Made by a program: the position numbers and the translations under genes. A model generated the notes under the pieces. The model ran no database searches, was not told the origin of the DNA, and worked only from the letters and a program-made list of their open reading frames with translations. From the NCBI RefSeq assembly GCF_013299165.1, contig NZ_JAAFKD010000017.1:1-64000 (forward strand): a stretch of DNA of 64,000 nucleotides, written 5' to 3'. The stretch's first letter is position 1, and each line of letters starts with the position of its first letter. Of the stretch, positions 33,669-41,914 are shown one piece after another. Source of the DNA: Microcoleus sp. bin38.metabat.b11b12b14.051. Its GTDB lineage: Bacteria > Cyanobacteriota > Cyanobacteriia > Cyanobacteriales > Microcoleaceae.

Positions 33669-35678
33669 CTATTGTGCAGCTTCGAGAATGACTTCTTGGA
33701 AGTTAATCACGTCCGATCGCGGATCGCAGTGTGTGACTTTGACTTCTAGCCGATCGCCAATTTCGACCGATCGACCAAATCGCATCGCCAACTCCAAACC
33801 CAACTCTTCCAACAAAATCAAGGCCAGATTACTATCTTCCCTCAACCAGCGCAGCATCAAAGCTTCCCAAACCTCATCGGGATTGCGCCGCAAATATTCC
33901 AATCCCCAATAACGGTTTGTTTGGCGTTCCACACTAGAAGCTTCTCTAACTGCGGTACCGAGACACATCACAATATCCTGTATTTCTTGGGCCGAAAAAG
34001 GCAGGGGCTCATCGCGCAGATGGGCTTTAATTTGGAAGTGAGTCAGCAAGTCGGTATAGCGGCGGATGGGAGACGTAACTTGGGTGTAGGATTCCAAACC
34101 CAAGCCTGCATGGCGTCCGGGGGTCAAACCCATCTCGCTGCGCGGCATACAGCGGCGCACGGCGCAGGCGCGGGCTGGGCCTGCGGGTACGGCTAGGAGT
34201 TCTTCTTCTGGGGGGAGTTCCGGCTGTGGCTGATAGCGGTAGGGAATTGGTAGGCTGTGGGTTTGACCGTAGCGGGCTGCGACTTCGCCAGCTAAAATCA
34301 TCATTTCAGCTACTAACAGTCTGGCTGTGGAGTCGTCTATGACGTGAATTTTGATGTCATCGCCGTTGACTTTGATGACGGATTCGGGCATGAAAATGCT
34401 GATTGCGCCTTGGGTTTCCCGCCATTTTTGACGCAGTTTCGCTAAAGTGGCGATCGCGCTTATTTCCGGTTCTGCTTCAATTCCCAACTCCAGCATTTCA
34501 TCTACATCATCGTAGGTTAAGCGATAGGTAGGTCTGATCTTGCTGATATAGATGTTGTAATCTTCGACTGCGCCAACTTCATCTAAGGTGACGCTAAAGC
34601 TGAGAGCGCTGCACTCTTTACCTTGAATTAAACTCATCGGCCCAGTTGCCAAAGCTGGGGGAAACATCGGAATCATGCCCGTGGGCAGATAAACTGTAGT
34701 GGTGCGCTTTCTGGCTTCGAGGTCGAGTTCGTCTCCGGGGGAAAGCAAGCGGGTGGGATCGGCTATGTGTATCCACAGGCGCTGCTGGCCGTTGTCGAGG
34801 AATTCTAAGCTGAGTCCGTCGTCGATTTCCGTGGTGCTCTCGTCGTCGATCGTGTAAACCTTGAGGTGAGTTAAATCGAGACGATCTGTGTCCGATTCGG
34901 TTAAGGGTTCTTCTAAGCAGCTTTGCGCCACTTCTAATACCTTTGCCGATAGTTGTAGAGGAATTTGGCTGCGTCGCAAAAACAGGTTTTCGTGGGGACT
35001 CCACAGGCCGAGATCGACTAGGAGCCCAAATGCTGCTTCGGGGTTTTCGGGACGTTGTAAGCTGGCTAAAGTTTCTAAAGCCGGGGTGCGATGAGTTGCT
35101 TCTTCTCCGAGGGTAGCAAAGCGTTCTAGGGCATCAAGGCGAGTTCGATCGCTAGGAAGCCAATCTACATTATTTTCTCCAGCTAGTCGCTGTTTGACTC
35201 GATCCCAAAATCCTTGAGACTCTTGGTGTCGCTGCTGTTCTACTTCTTGCTGGTGTTTGATTTCTGCTACTTGGGCGGTCGATCGCGGTTCGTAGCGATC
35301 GCCCTTTTGTTTGAAATACAGTTTATCTCCCGATAGCAAACAATAAGCTGCATAACATTGCGCCGGAGTGCGATCGGAAAATAGCAAAACGGCGAGGCCT
35401 TCTGGATCTGTATTTTCTCCGTCGTCCACTAGGAGTTCCCAAGCTACTTCTAGACTTGACGGATCTGAGTAAGCTTCTACTTCTTTAAGAAATTTGGAAA
35501 TGTCGGAGGGTTTGTAAGTTTCTCCGACTGCTTCGTAGCTGATTTGTTTGGGCGGTATGCTGTGCGCTTGACCGTTTTCGTCTACCACGACCCAGTTTTT
35601 CTTGCCATCGGGGCGATCGGCAACGGCCAGACGGCGGTCGCCGTGCACTCTAAATTCTACTAACGTTCCCTTCTCCAC
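33669..35678 (-). CDS. RNase II/RNB-family exoribonuclease (Zam/VacB-like)
   Basis: The 669-residue protein has an N-terminal region with an SH3-like start and a coiled middle, then the RNB catalytic domain: IDDESTTEIDDGLSLEF with the metal-binding aspartates, HIADPTRLL, RTTTVYLPTGMIPMFPPAL, then YTQVTSPIRRYTDLLTH and a C-terminal S1-like barrel. It degrades RNA 3' to 5'. The Synechocystis homologue Zam affects acetazolamide resistance (from memory). The start is GTG 35678. It lies downstream of rpmG and rpsR on the same strand, as in other cyanobacteria. Confidence 0.88.
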   Translation of the reverse strand: MEKGTLVEFRVHGDRRLAVADRPDGKKNWVVVDENGQAHSIPPKQISYEAVGETYKPSDISKFLKEVEAYSDPSSLEVAWELLVDDGENTDPEGLAVLLFSDRTPAQCYAAYCLLSGDKLYFKQKGDRYEPRSTAQVAEIKHQQEVEQQRHQESQGFWDRVKQRLAGENNVDWLPSDRTRLDALERFATLGEEATHRTPALETLASLQRPENPEAAFGLLVDLGLWSPHENLFLRRSQIPLQLSAKVLEVAQSCLEEPLTESDTDRLDLTHLKVYTIDDESTTEIDDGLSLEFLDNGQQRLWIHIADPTRLLSPGDELDLEARKRTTTVYLPTGMIPMFPPALATGPMSLIQGKECSALSFSVTLDEVGAVEDYNIYISKIRPTYRLTYDDVDEMLELGIEAEPEISAIATLAKLRQKWRETQGAISIFMPESVIKVNGDDIKIHVIDDSTARLLVAEMMILAGEVAARYGQTHSLPIPYRYQPQPELPPEEELLAVPAGPARACAVRRCMPRSEMGLTPGRHAGLGLESYTQVTSPIRRYTDLLTHFQIKAHLRDEPLPFSAQEIQDIVMCLGTAVREASSVERQTNRYWGLEYLRRNPDEVWEALMLRWLREDSNLALILLEELGLELAMRFGRSVEIGDRLEVKVTHCDPRSDVINFQEVILEAAQ

Positions 35679-35848
35679 TTGCCAGCTTTTTGTTTGAGAT
35701 TTTGGATTTTAACAGTTGTCACTTTATCGAGTTTCTTTGCTTCCGATTTTAGATTTTGGATGTTTACATTTTTTAAATCAATTGTCAAAACTAACATCTA
35801 AAAAGTTGTGCTTTTTGTGCTTTAATTTTTAACTCTTGAGATTTTGAT

Positions 35849-35942
35849 TAAGACTTACGCACTAGCGACTCAATATCAAATATTGCCAGCTATTAGCTAC
35901 CATCGCTTACGACTAAAAGACGTTGTTTTCGCGTAAGTCTTA
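35849..35942. repeat. 94-bp palindromic element TAAGACTTACGC ... GCGTAAGTCTTA
   Basis: Perfect 12-bp terminal inverted repeats surround an unremarkable centre. Fragments of the same end (GCGTAAGTC) occur at 6672, 37360 and 63890. It occupies much of the 310-base spacer between the RNase gene and rpsR, where nothing else is seen. Confidence 0.55.
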
Positions 35943-35988
35943 TTTTTGTCCAAAATCTAAAATCTAAAATCTAAAATCCAAAATCTAG

Positions 35989-36204
35989 TTAGCCTTCTTG
36001 GTTTACGAAGGGCATCAAAGCTACGATTCTTGCTCTTTTGATGCTACGGGTTAGGTCGCGCTGTTGTTTTGCGGTCAAACCTGTAATCCGGCGGGGCAAG
36101 ATTTTACCACGTTCTGTGACGTATTTTTTGAGCAAATCGACATCTTTATAGTCGATCGGGTCTCCTGGTTTGATTGGCGAAACGCGCCGGCGAAAGTAAG
36201 TCAT
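35989..36204 (-). CDS. rpsR: 30S ribosomal protein S18
   Basis: The 71-residue sequence [21 protein letters not shown], then [42 protein letters not shown], is full-length cyanobacterial S18. The start is ATG 36204. The open frame upstream is only the translation of a GGTAATC heptamer array (LPITNY repeated), which begins immediately before the start codon and leaves no room for a normal ribosome-binding site beyond GGTTCTTTGG. Confidence 0.96.
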   Translation of the reverse strand: MTYFRRRVSPIKPGDPIDYKDVDLLKKYVTERGKILPRRITGLTAKQQRDLTRSIKRARIVALMPFVNQEG

Positions 36205-36290
36205 GGTTCTTTGGTAATTGGTAATCGGTAATCGGTAATTGGTAATTGGTAATCGGTAATCGGTAATCGGTAATTGGTAATTGGTAATTG
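36205..36290. repeat. GGTAATC heptamer array directly upstream of rpsR
   Basis: About a dozen GGTAATT/GGTAATC units lie within the rpmG-rpsR spacer, ending about 10 bases before the rpsR start codon. Confidence 0.8.
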
Positions 36291-36408
36291 GTAGTTCTTG
36301 AAAGATTCTTGAATGACTGCGATAGTAGAAACTATTGGTCATTCATCTTTAAACACTACTTATTCTCTATTTTCCATTCTCCATTGGTATCAACTTAAGC
36401 CCGATAGA

Positions 36409-36523
36409 CCGCCAGGGACTCAAGTCCCTGGCTAATAGCGAAAGTCCTCTAAAGAGGACTAATGAGTTATTTAGTCCTCTTTAGAGGACTTTCGCTATGA
36501 GGCAGGGGTTTAAACCCCTGCCG
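36409..36523. repeat. 115-bp element with nested palindromes, between rpmG and rpsR
   Basis: The inner arms, from ATAGCGAAAGTCCTCT onward, are perfectly complementary over 26 bp (36434-36459 with 36472-36497). Outer palindromes GCCAGGGACTCAAGTCCCTGGC and GGCAGGGGTTTAAACCCCTGCC cap each side. A sibling copy is inserted in the coding sequence at 62812-62937. Transcribed within an operon, it would fold into a very stable structure. Confidence 0.75.
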
Positions 36524-36577
36524 GAATAAGGGTTTGACCTTAAGTTGACACCATTGCCATTACTCATTACCCATTCC

Positions 36578-36766
36578 CTACTTGATCTCTTTGTGAGCAG
36601 TGTGCTTGTTGCAATGGGGGCAGAACTTTTTGAGTTCTAGCCGCGCCGTCGTGTTGCGACGGTTCTTGGTCGTGGTGTACCGAGACACGCCTTTCGAGCG
36701 TTTGCTCGCGTTTGTTCGGCACTCAGTACACTCTAGGGTAATTATGATGCGGACGCCTTTAGCCAT
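36578..36766 (-). CDS. rpmG: 50S ribosomal protein L33
   Basis: The 62-residue L33 has the four zinc-ribbon cysteines as CTEC near residue 13 and CPHC near residue 50, and the family block [21 protein letters not shown]. It is followed on the same strand by rpsR, the usual cyanobacterial pairing. Confidence 0.96.
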   Translation of the reverse strand: MAKGVRIIITLECTECRTNASKRSKGVSRYTTTKNRRNTTARLELKKFCPHCNKHTAHKEIK

Positions 36767-36804
36767 AATTCTAAATAAATTTCGACTAATTTAAACACAA
36801 TTTA

Positions 36805-37338
36805 TTATCGTCTCACATTTGTCTGCACTTGGTCAAGCAATCTTCTAACTTTGATGTCGAGGGAGTAGCCGCGCCGGGCTCCGATGACGATCGTCTCGCC
36901 GAGTCGATCGTGAAAAGCTTGGGGAAACCGGGCGGTATCGGTGAAAGCAACGCTACAGTCGATCGCCAGTGGTAACATCAGCAGCAAGACGCCCGCGTTG
37001 CTTGATGTGAGGCCACCTACACCTGCGAAGGCTAGGGCGGCGCAAAAGCCCAGCAATGCCTCACGCTTGCAGAGTTCTTGCACTCCAGGAATCCGTTGGA
37101 ACCTGGTATCGGCAATTTTCATGTCCAAGGCCCAGCGCCCGAGACTTTGACCTTGGTTTTTCCTGACGGCGGGTACCCGCAGGATCATCCACAGTAGGAT
37201 AAAAAGGATGGTTTGGGCGATCGGATTTGTGGCGAGAATCAAACTGGGTATCCAAACGGCAATGCCGTCGATGCAGAAGGCACCGGCGCGGCGGGCGATC
37301 GATACTTTCGGAATCAGGGGAACTAGATCGGAACTCAT
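36805..37338 (-). CDS. RDD-family membrane protein
   Basis: The 177-residue protein has three or four hydrophobic segments and the RDD pattern: RRAGAFCIDGIAVW (the conserved Arg, Asp) and QSLGRWALDMKI in the middle. RDD proteins are implicated in Na+ or small-solute transport in a few bacteria; the role here is not known. It lies 38 bases upstream of rpmG and could be co-transcribed. Confidence 0.75.
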   Translation of the reverse strand: MSSDLVPLIPKVSIARRAGAFCIDGIAVWIPSLILATNPIAQTILFILLWMILRVPAVRKNQGQSLGRWALDMKIADTRFQRIPGVQELCKREALLGFCAALAFAGVGGLTSSNAGVLLLMLPLAIDCSVAFTDTARFPQAFHDRLGETIVIGARRGYSLDIKVRRLLDQVQTNVRR

Positions 37339-37442
37339 GGGCTAAAAAAGAATTACTTTAAAATGCGTAAGTCCTGTTTCTATGGTAATCGAAATCAAGG
37401 GGCTTGGAGCCGTAGGGCATAGGGTCAAGGCGCAGCTACATA

Positions 37443-37724
37443 TTAATAAACCTCATCATGGCTTCCAACATCAACCAATAGAATCACCATTTCTAACAAT
37501 TCCTCATCTTCAGAGAAATTAAAAATTATTCTGCAATCATATGTAACAGAACAAGACCATAATCCGGCTAACTCCCCTCCTAACTTGTGAGACTTCAAAG
37601 ATGGCGTAAATGGATCATCTGCCAATAGCCTTAACACCTTAGCAATTTGATCCTTTAATTGTGGATTTTTCTTTGCGATCTTCCTAAAAGACCGATTAAA
37701 TCCACTACTCCAGACAACTTCCAT
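37443..37724 (-). CDS. RelE/YafQ-type toxin
   Basis: The 93-residue protein has the RelE/ParE fold pattern: FNRSFRKIAKKNPQLKDQIAKVLRLLADDPF, SHKLGGELAGLWSCSV, YDCRIIFNF, and the C-terminal LLVDVGSHDEVY. Such toxins cut mRNA on the ribosome. Start ATG 37724 is preceded at six bases by AGGAG and lies inside the end of the antitoxin gene (20-bp overlap), the usual antitoxin-toxin order. The C-terminal His-Asp-x-Val-Tyr matches the active-site end of YafQ/RelE-type toxins. Confidence 0.85.
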   Translation of the reverse strand: MEVVWSSGFNRSFRKIAKKNPQLKDQIAKVLRLLADDPFTPSLKSHKLGGELAGLWSCSVTYDCRIIFNFSEDEELLEMVILLVDVGSHDEVY

Positions 37725-37935
37725 CATCATCTCCTAGTAAATCTGCAATCAAATCATCAACGCTTCCTCTCTTTGCTGTCCCCTTCTTAAAAGCTTCCAT
37801 CACTTCCTGAGCATTCGCCAAAATTTCATCCCGCCGATTTTCAATCCGTCGCTTGCGGATTAACTCAAACAACTGATCCTGATCTTCTATTGATAAACTT
37901 TCGACTTGAGCGATAATTTCTTGCAAAGTCATCAT
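37705..37935 (-). CDS. Antitoxin of the RelE-type pair
   Basis: A 76-residue acidic protein: an N-terminal helix (TLQEIIAQVESLSIEDQDQLFELIRKRRIENRR) with the LSIEDQDQLFELI pattern common in cyanobacterial antitoxins, and a C-terminal tail (DDLIADLLGDDDG) that would wrap the toxin. AAGGAG precedes ATG 37935 by five bases. The start codon overlaps the TGA of the nucleotidyltransferase remnant upstream, which supplies this ribosome-binding site. Confidence 0.8.
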   Translation of the reverse strand: MMTLQEIIAQVESLSIEDQDQLFELIRKRRIENRRDEILANAQEVMEAFKKGTAKRGSVDDLIADLLGDDDGSCLE

Positions 37936-38063
37936 GTAAGCTCCTTTTGACTAAAATTGACTAAATATTTCGCCTCCGCCAAAACCCGATCCTGAATCAA
38001 ACGGCTTAATCCTTGTTCTGTCATAATATCTACCTTACAACCTAGTATATCTTGCAAATTCAT
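37932..38063 (-). pseudogene. C-terminal remnant of a MNT-type nucleotidyltransferase antitoxin
   Basis: The 43 codons from ATG 38063 (NLQDILGCKVDIMTEQGLSRLIQDRVLAEAKYL) match the end of minimal nucleotidyltransferase domains, typically DLEDLLGRKVDLVT...IRDRVLREA. The catalytic GSxxxG and DxD part is missing; upstream is the divergent SGNH hydrolase gene. No HEPN partner gene is present. Its stop overlaps the antitoxin start. Confidence 0.65.
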
Positions 38064-38075
38064 AAAAACTGCGTC

Positions 38076-38930
38076 ATGTCTCCAAATGTGAAATCGCCCC
38101 GTCCCAAATCCCCGAAACAGCAAGTTTTAATCAGACTTGTCCTCGCTGTAATTGCTGCTGTAATCGCCTTCAACATTCCTCACTCCTTAAGTCCCATGTT
38201 TAAAGAACCCGTATCCGAAGCCTCGCCGCCGCCCGAAATCCAAAACCTGCTCGCAGGGAAGCGCAGAATTGTGACTGTGGGCGACAGCATCACTGAAGCC
38301 GCAAAGTACCCCGGAGGTTACGTTTGGCTGCTGCAACGCTATCTGAATGCGCTTTATCCCGATCGCCAAATCGAGATCCTCAACGCCGGCATCTCCGGTA
38401 ATAAGGCGAGTGATATGCAGGTGCGTTTTCAGAAAGATGCGATCGACAAAAAGCCAGATTTAATCACAATTAACGCCGGAGTCAACGACGTTTGGCACGC
38501 TTTCTTCGACTTCCAAAACCTTCAATTTCATCCCCAAGGCAACTTAGCTGCGGGAGTACCGCTAGCAGAATATATAGACAAAATAACTCAAATGGTGCTA
38601 GCAGCCAAAGCCGCAAGAATTCGAGTTGTGCTGCTTTCTCCTACTCCCATCCGCGAGATTCTCGACGGCCCAGAAAATCTCAGGTTGCAAGAATATGTTG
38701 CTGCGATGCGAGAAATTGCCAAGCAAAATCAGTGTTTATTTATCGATTTAAATGCACCCTTTCGGGAAGTAATCGGCACCTATCAAAAACACGCGGGAAA
38801 AACTCTAAATTTGTTGGCCGCCGATGGAGTTCACCCGAATCCGTCGGGATATCGAATCATTGCTTTTACTATCTTGCGCGGTTTGGGCGTACCCGCTAAG
38901 GATATTGAGAATTTACAGGTAAAAAATTGA
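38076..38930 (+). CDS. SGNH/GDSL hydrolase, membrane-anchored
   Basis: An N-terminal hydrophobic anchor (VLIRLVLAVIAAVIAFNIP) precedes an SGNH domain with all four blocks: VTVGDSIT (Ser), NAGISGNK (Gly), INAGVNDVW (Asn) and AADGVHPNPSGY (Asp-x-x-His catalytic pair). It resembles TesA-like esterases or acyl/acetyl-xylan esterases; the substrate is unknown. ATG 38076 is preferred over ATG 38052. Length 284. Confidence 0.85.
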   Translation: MSPNVKSPRPKSPKQQVLIRLVLAVIAAVIAFNIPHSLSPMFKEPVSEASPPPEIQNLLAGKRRIVTVGDSITEAAKYPGGYVWLLQRYLNALYPDRQIEILNAGISGNKASDMQVRFQKDAIDKKPDLITINAGVNDVWHAFFDFQNLQFHPQGNLAAGVPLAEYIDKITQMVLAAKAARIRVVLLSPTPIREILDGPENLRLQEYVAAMREIAKQNQCLFIDLNAPFREVIGTYQKHAGKTLNLLAADGVHPNPSGYRIIAFTILRGLGVPAKDIENLQVKN

Positions 38931-38932
38931 CA

Positions 38933-38991
38933 GTTTGTAGTGCGGACTTCAGTCCGCTGCATGAAAGCGGACTGAAGTCCGCACTACAAAC
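38933..38991. repeat. GCGGACTTCAGTCCGC hairpin unit between convergent genes
   Basis: A single unit, GTAGTGCGGACTTCAGTCCGC ... GCGGACTGAAGTCCGCACTAC, fills the 65 bases between two convergent genes. It probably serves as a bidirectional terminator. Confidence 0.75.
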
Positions 38992-38995
38992 AATG

Positions 38996-39898
38996 TTACT
39001 TATCAATGGGCGGATGATAACGCTTCAACCAACAGCTACCGATAATTACTAACGCTACTACTACAATAATTTCCGTCCAAAAAAACGAAAGGAAATCACT
39101 CGCAGTTCCCACTGGCGGAACTCCCGGTTGAGAATTGCGAATGGCTGGAAAAGCAAACAGCATCACACCCGTCCAACTCAGCATTCCAACTTCCGGCAAC
39201 TTCCCCGATTTCATCACTTTTAATGCTAGCAACAGCGCCATACTTGACAGCACCCACATGATGACAATAATCACTATTGCAAAGAATTTCACCGGGAGTG
39301 ACCGGGTTGCAGAAACATCGATATAAATAAAGATAGACGAATTCTCTTCCATCGGCTTGTAACTGATGTCGAAGCCGGGAACATCGGCATTAAACTTAAA
39401 TTCCAGTGGCACGGGATTTAGCTCAAATGGAGCAAACTTTTTGCCAATAGAAGCCAGCGGATCGATCGAAATAGCTACTTTAGCAATGTGCGTGTCAAAT
39501 GGATAATTGTTGATTTTGCCCTTGACTAAGTTAAACTTTAATGCCGGGACAATCATCGGCTTGCCTTCTTTAAAGATAATTTCCGAATCCTCGACATTAG
39601 CACCGTTAACTGTCATTAACAAATCTTGAGCCGGATAAGTTGGCCCTTTTTTATAAATACCTTTGAGATCGAACCGCAAGCGAGTTTCAAATTCATTTTT
39701 AACCGGGTCTACCCCAATAACCGTCATTTTGACCTCAACCAAGCCTTTGGGGGCTACAGTAGTATCGGGAGAAGCATTGTAGGGTTCTTGAGCATTCGCA
39801 TTGTGAGAGTAAATAGATAGTATAATTGCAAAAACTACGGTGACGCTGCAAATTGAAATAAGTATTTTTTTGAGATTTATTTTGTTGACAGTTTGCAT
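38996..39898 (-). CDS. DUF4436-family membrane protein
   Basis: The 300-residue protein has an N-terminal membrane segment (about 11-32), a periplasmic beta-rich domain (LVEVKMTVIGVDPVKNEFETRLRFDLKG, NNYPFDTHIAKV) and three C-terminal membrane segments with SWTGVMLFAFPAIRNSQPGVPPVG and FFWTEIIVV. This matches DUF4436. The Y/N-PFD motif and topology loosely recall ligand-gated channel-like beta domains. The function is unknown. Confidence 0.75.
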   Translation of the reverse strand: MQTVNKINLKKILISICSVTVVFAIILSIYSHNANAQEPYNASPDTTVAPKGLVEVKMTVIGVDPVKNEFETRLRFDLKGIYKKGPTYPAQDLLMTVNGANVEDSEIIFKEGKPMIVPALKFNLVKGKINNYPFDTHIAKVAISIDPLASIGKKFAPFELNPVPLEFKFNADVPGFDISYKPMEENSSIFIYIDVSATRSLPVKFFAIVIIVIMWVLSSMALLLALKVMKSGKLPEVGMLSWTGVMLFAFPAIRNSQPGVPPVGTASDFLSFFWTEIIVVVALVIIGSCWLKRYHPPIDK

Positions 39899-39970
39899 TA
39901 ATTATGAGTGTTTGATAATTTGAATTTCAATTGTTCTTAGCATTCCCACAGCCCACCATTAACCAAGCAG

Positions 39971-40260
39971 GTTCGTAGTGAGGACTTTAGTCCGCATAAA
40001 TCACAGGACTAAAGTCCTCACTACAAACCTGTTCGTAATTAGGACTTTAGTCCGCATAAATCACAGGACTAAAGTCCAGGTTCGTAGTGAGGACTTTAGT
40101 CCGCATAAATCACAGGACTAAAGTCCTCACTACAAACCTGTTCGTAATTAGGACTTTAGTCCGCATAAATCACAGGACTAAAGTCCTCACTACAAGCCTG
40201 TTCGTAATTAGGACTTTAGTCAAGCGTCATGGATGCGGACTAAAGTCCTCACTACGAACC
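39971..40260. repeat. Five GGACTTTAGTCC hairpin units
   Basis: Five consecutive 58-60-bp units GTTCGTAGTGAGGACTTTAGTCCGCATAAATCACAGGACTAAAGTCC..., with alternating GTAGTGAGG and GTAATTAGG versions, occupy the whole spacer between DUF4436 and the carotenoid oxygenase stop. Tandem copies differ by few bases, so amplification is recent. The region 39899-39970 has no feature. Confidence 0.85.
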
Positions 40261-40264
40261 TTTT

Positions 40265-41761
40265 TTACGAACCGACAGGAAGCAGTACGTTTGGTGTAAA
40301 ACTGCCGTGCAAACCGTAGGGAATGTGCTGTTTTAAATGCAGGTGCGCTAGGGGGCCTTTGGTGATATCGCTGGCATCTAGAATCGCTAAGGTCGATCGA
40401 TGATTAGCTGCATCATACATCAAAACCAACAGCCAACCGTCATCTTCAGCAACAGCATCGGGGCGAGGAACAAACACTGGTTCCCCCGCAAACCCGCGCG
40501 GCGCGACACTCCAAAGTTGCCTCTCATCCGTTAGGAAATCTATTTTAAGAATAGCTTGCAAAGGAGCATTCCCGGTGGCAGAATCGGCAGCGCCGATATA
40601 AAGATATCGGTAAGATTGTCCGACATTATTCGGATGCAAAGTCGGAAACTCGCAACACCGAGTCTCAACAACTTGATGCTGCACAGTTTTATCTTGCAGA
40701 TTTAGCTTAAACCGCCACAATTCGCCTGCTGGAATGGTGTCAAAATCAATTTCCAGAAAATCGCCATCATGTTCTACAGTTGGAAATGATTCGTAGCAAA
40801 CTGAATCAACAAAAACTTGACCGTCTTCTTCCCATGCGTTGCAGTGGTGAAAGACAAAACAAGGTTCCGTTTCTAATACTTTTACTTCGTCAGTGCCGTT
40901 GCGGGGAATTAAAATTGCTTGGGTGGGCTTGTTTGGTGAAAATTGAATGCACTGGGCTGCACTCCGAAATCCTAAGAGGAAAAGTAGGGGATTGAAGCTG
41001 ACGGGATTTTGGAAGAATATGCAGTAATTCGGGGTAATTACCATGTCGTGCAAAAAGGCAAAACCCGGGATTGCATGGGCGTGTTTTTGTAACAGTTTGC
41101 CGCTTTCGTCGAATTCGTAAATGGTGATTGTACTCGACAAACCGGGCTTGACGGAAAAGTTGATTAGTCTGTCTCCGGCTCCATTTTTGCCTTTTTCAAT
41201 TCTCGGGTGGGCGGCGAAGGCTTCACCGGGTTCTAAGATGCCGTCTAGGGTGTCTAATCCGATGGTTTCTAGGGTGCGGGGGTCGAGTCTGTAGGGCTGT
41301 GCTGCTTCCCAGAGTGCTAGCAGTTTGTCGCCCCAATAAATGATGTTGGTGTTGGCGATGTTTTTGATTTTGACATCGAAGATGTTGGCTAACCAGCCGC
41401 CGGGTTTCTGTGTGCCGAATACGCCTCGATGCAGGATTTTTCCGGCTTTTTGTTCGGCGAGGTAGCCTTCGGTACGCACGAATCGGTTGCGGAAGTGGGC
41501 GCGTTTGTCGGAAATTACGATCGCACAAACCATCCCGTCGCCGTCAAAGGGGTGATGAATGCGTGAACCGTTGACATCCAATAATCCGGGCCCGTTGCGA
41601 AAGAATGTGCCTTGCAAGCCTGCGGGGATTTCGCCTTCTATGTCGTCAATCCAGTAGTCGGATTCGTTGGGTTGGGATTCGTAGCCGCGCTGCCAGTCTT
41701 TGCGATCGTATGATGGTTTTTCGGCTGTTGTTTGAGGTTGGGGAATTTGTAGTTTTTGCAT
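40265..41761 (-). CDS. Carotenoid cleavage oxygenase
   Basis: The 498-residue beta-propeller enzyme has the four iron-binding histidines in AAHPRIEKG (near 183), FLHDMVITPNY (near 237), VFHHCNAWEED (near 305) and GLHGSFTPN (near 483), and the N-terminal IPAGLQGTFFRNGPGLLD. The family cleaves carotenoids or apocarotenals with O2; cyanobacterial members include apocarotenal oxygenases (retinal-forming Diox1). The exact substrate is not clear. The gene is full length and flanked by repeats on its 3' side. Confidence 0.9.
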   Translation of the reverse strand: MQKLQIPQPQTTAEKPSYDRKDWQRGYESQPNESDYWIDDIEGEIPAGLQGTFFRNGPGLLDVNGSRIHHPFDGDGMVCAIVISDKRAHFRNRFVRTEGYLAEQKAGKILHRGVFGTQKPGGWLANIFDVKIKNIANTNIIYWGDKLLALWEAAQPYRLDPRTLETIGLDTLDGILEPGEAFAAHPRIEKGKNGAGDRLINFSVKPGLSSTITIYEFDESGKLLQKHAHAIPGFAFLHDMVITPNYCIFFQNPVSFNPLLFLLGFRSAAQCIQFSPNKPTQAILIPRNGTDEVKVLETEPCFVFHHCNAWEEDGQVFVDSVCYESFPTVEHDGDFLEIDFDTIPAGELWRFKLNLQDKTVQHQVVETRCCEFPTLHPNNVGQSYRYLYIGAADSATGNAPLQAILKIDFLTDERQLWSVAPRGFAGEPVFVPRPDAVAEDDGWLLVLMYDAANHRSTLAILDASDITKGPLAHLHLKQHIPYGLHGSFTPNVLLPVGS

Positions 41762-41914
41762 GGGTGGAATAAGCTTTTTTTGTTTAACCGCAGAGGGCGC
41801 AGAGAGCGCAGAGAGAGGAGAAGATGGGAAGAGGGGGATTTTTTTGTTCTTCTTTATTCCTTATAGCTGATGACAACTAACAATTGAAAACTATCAACTG
41901 CTAACTGCCAACTG

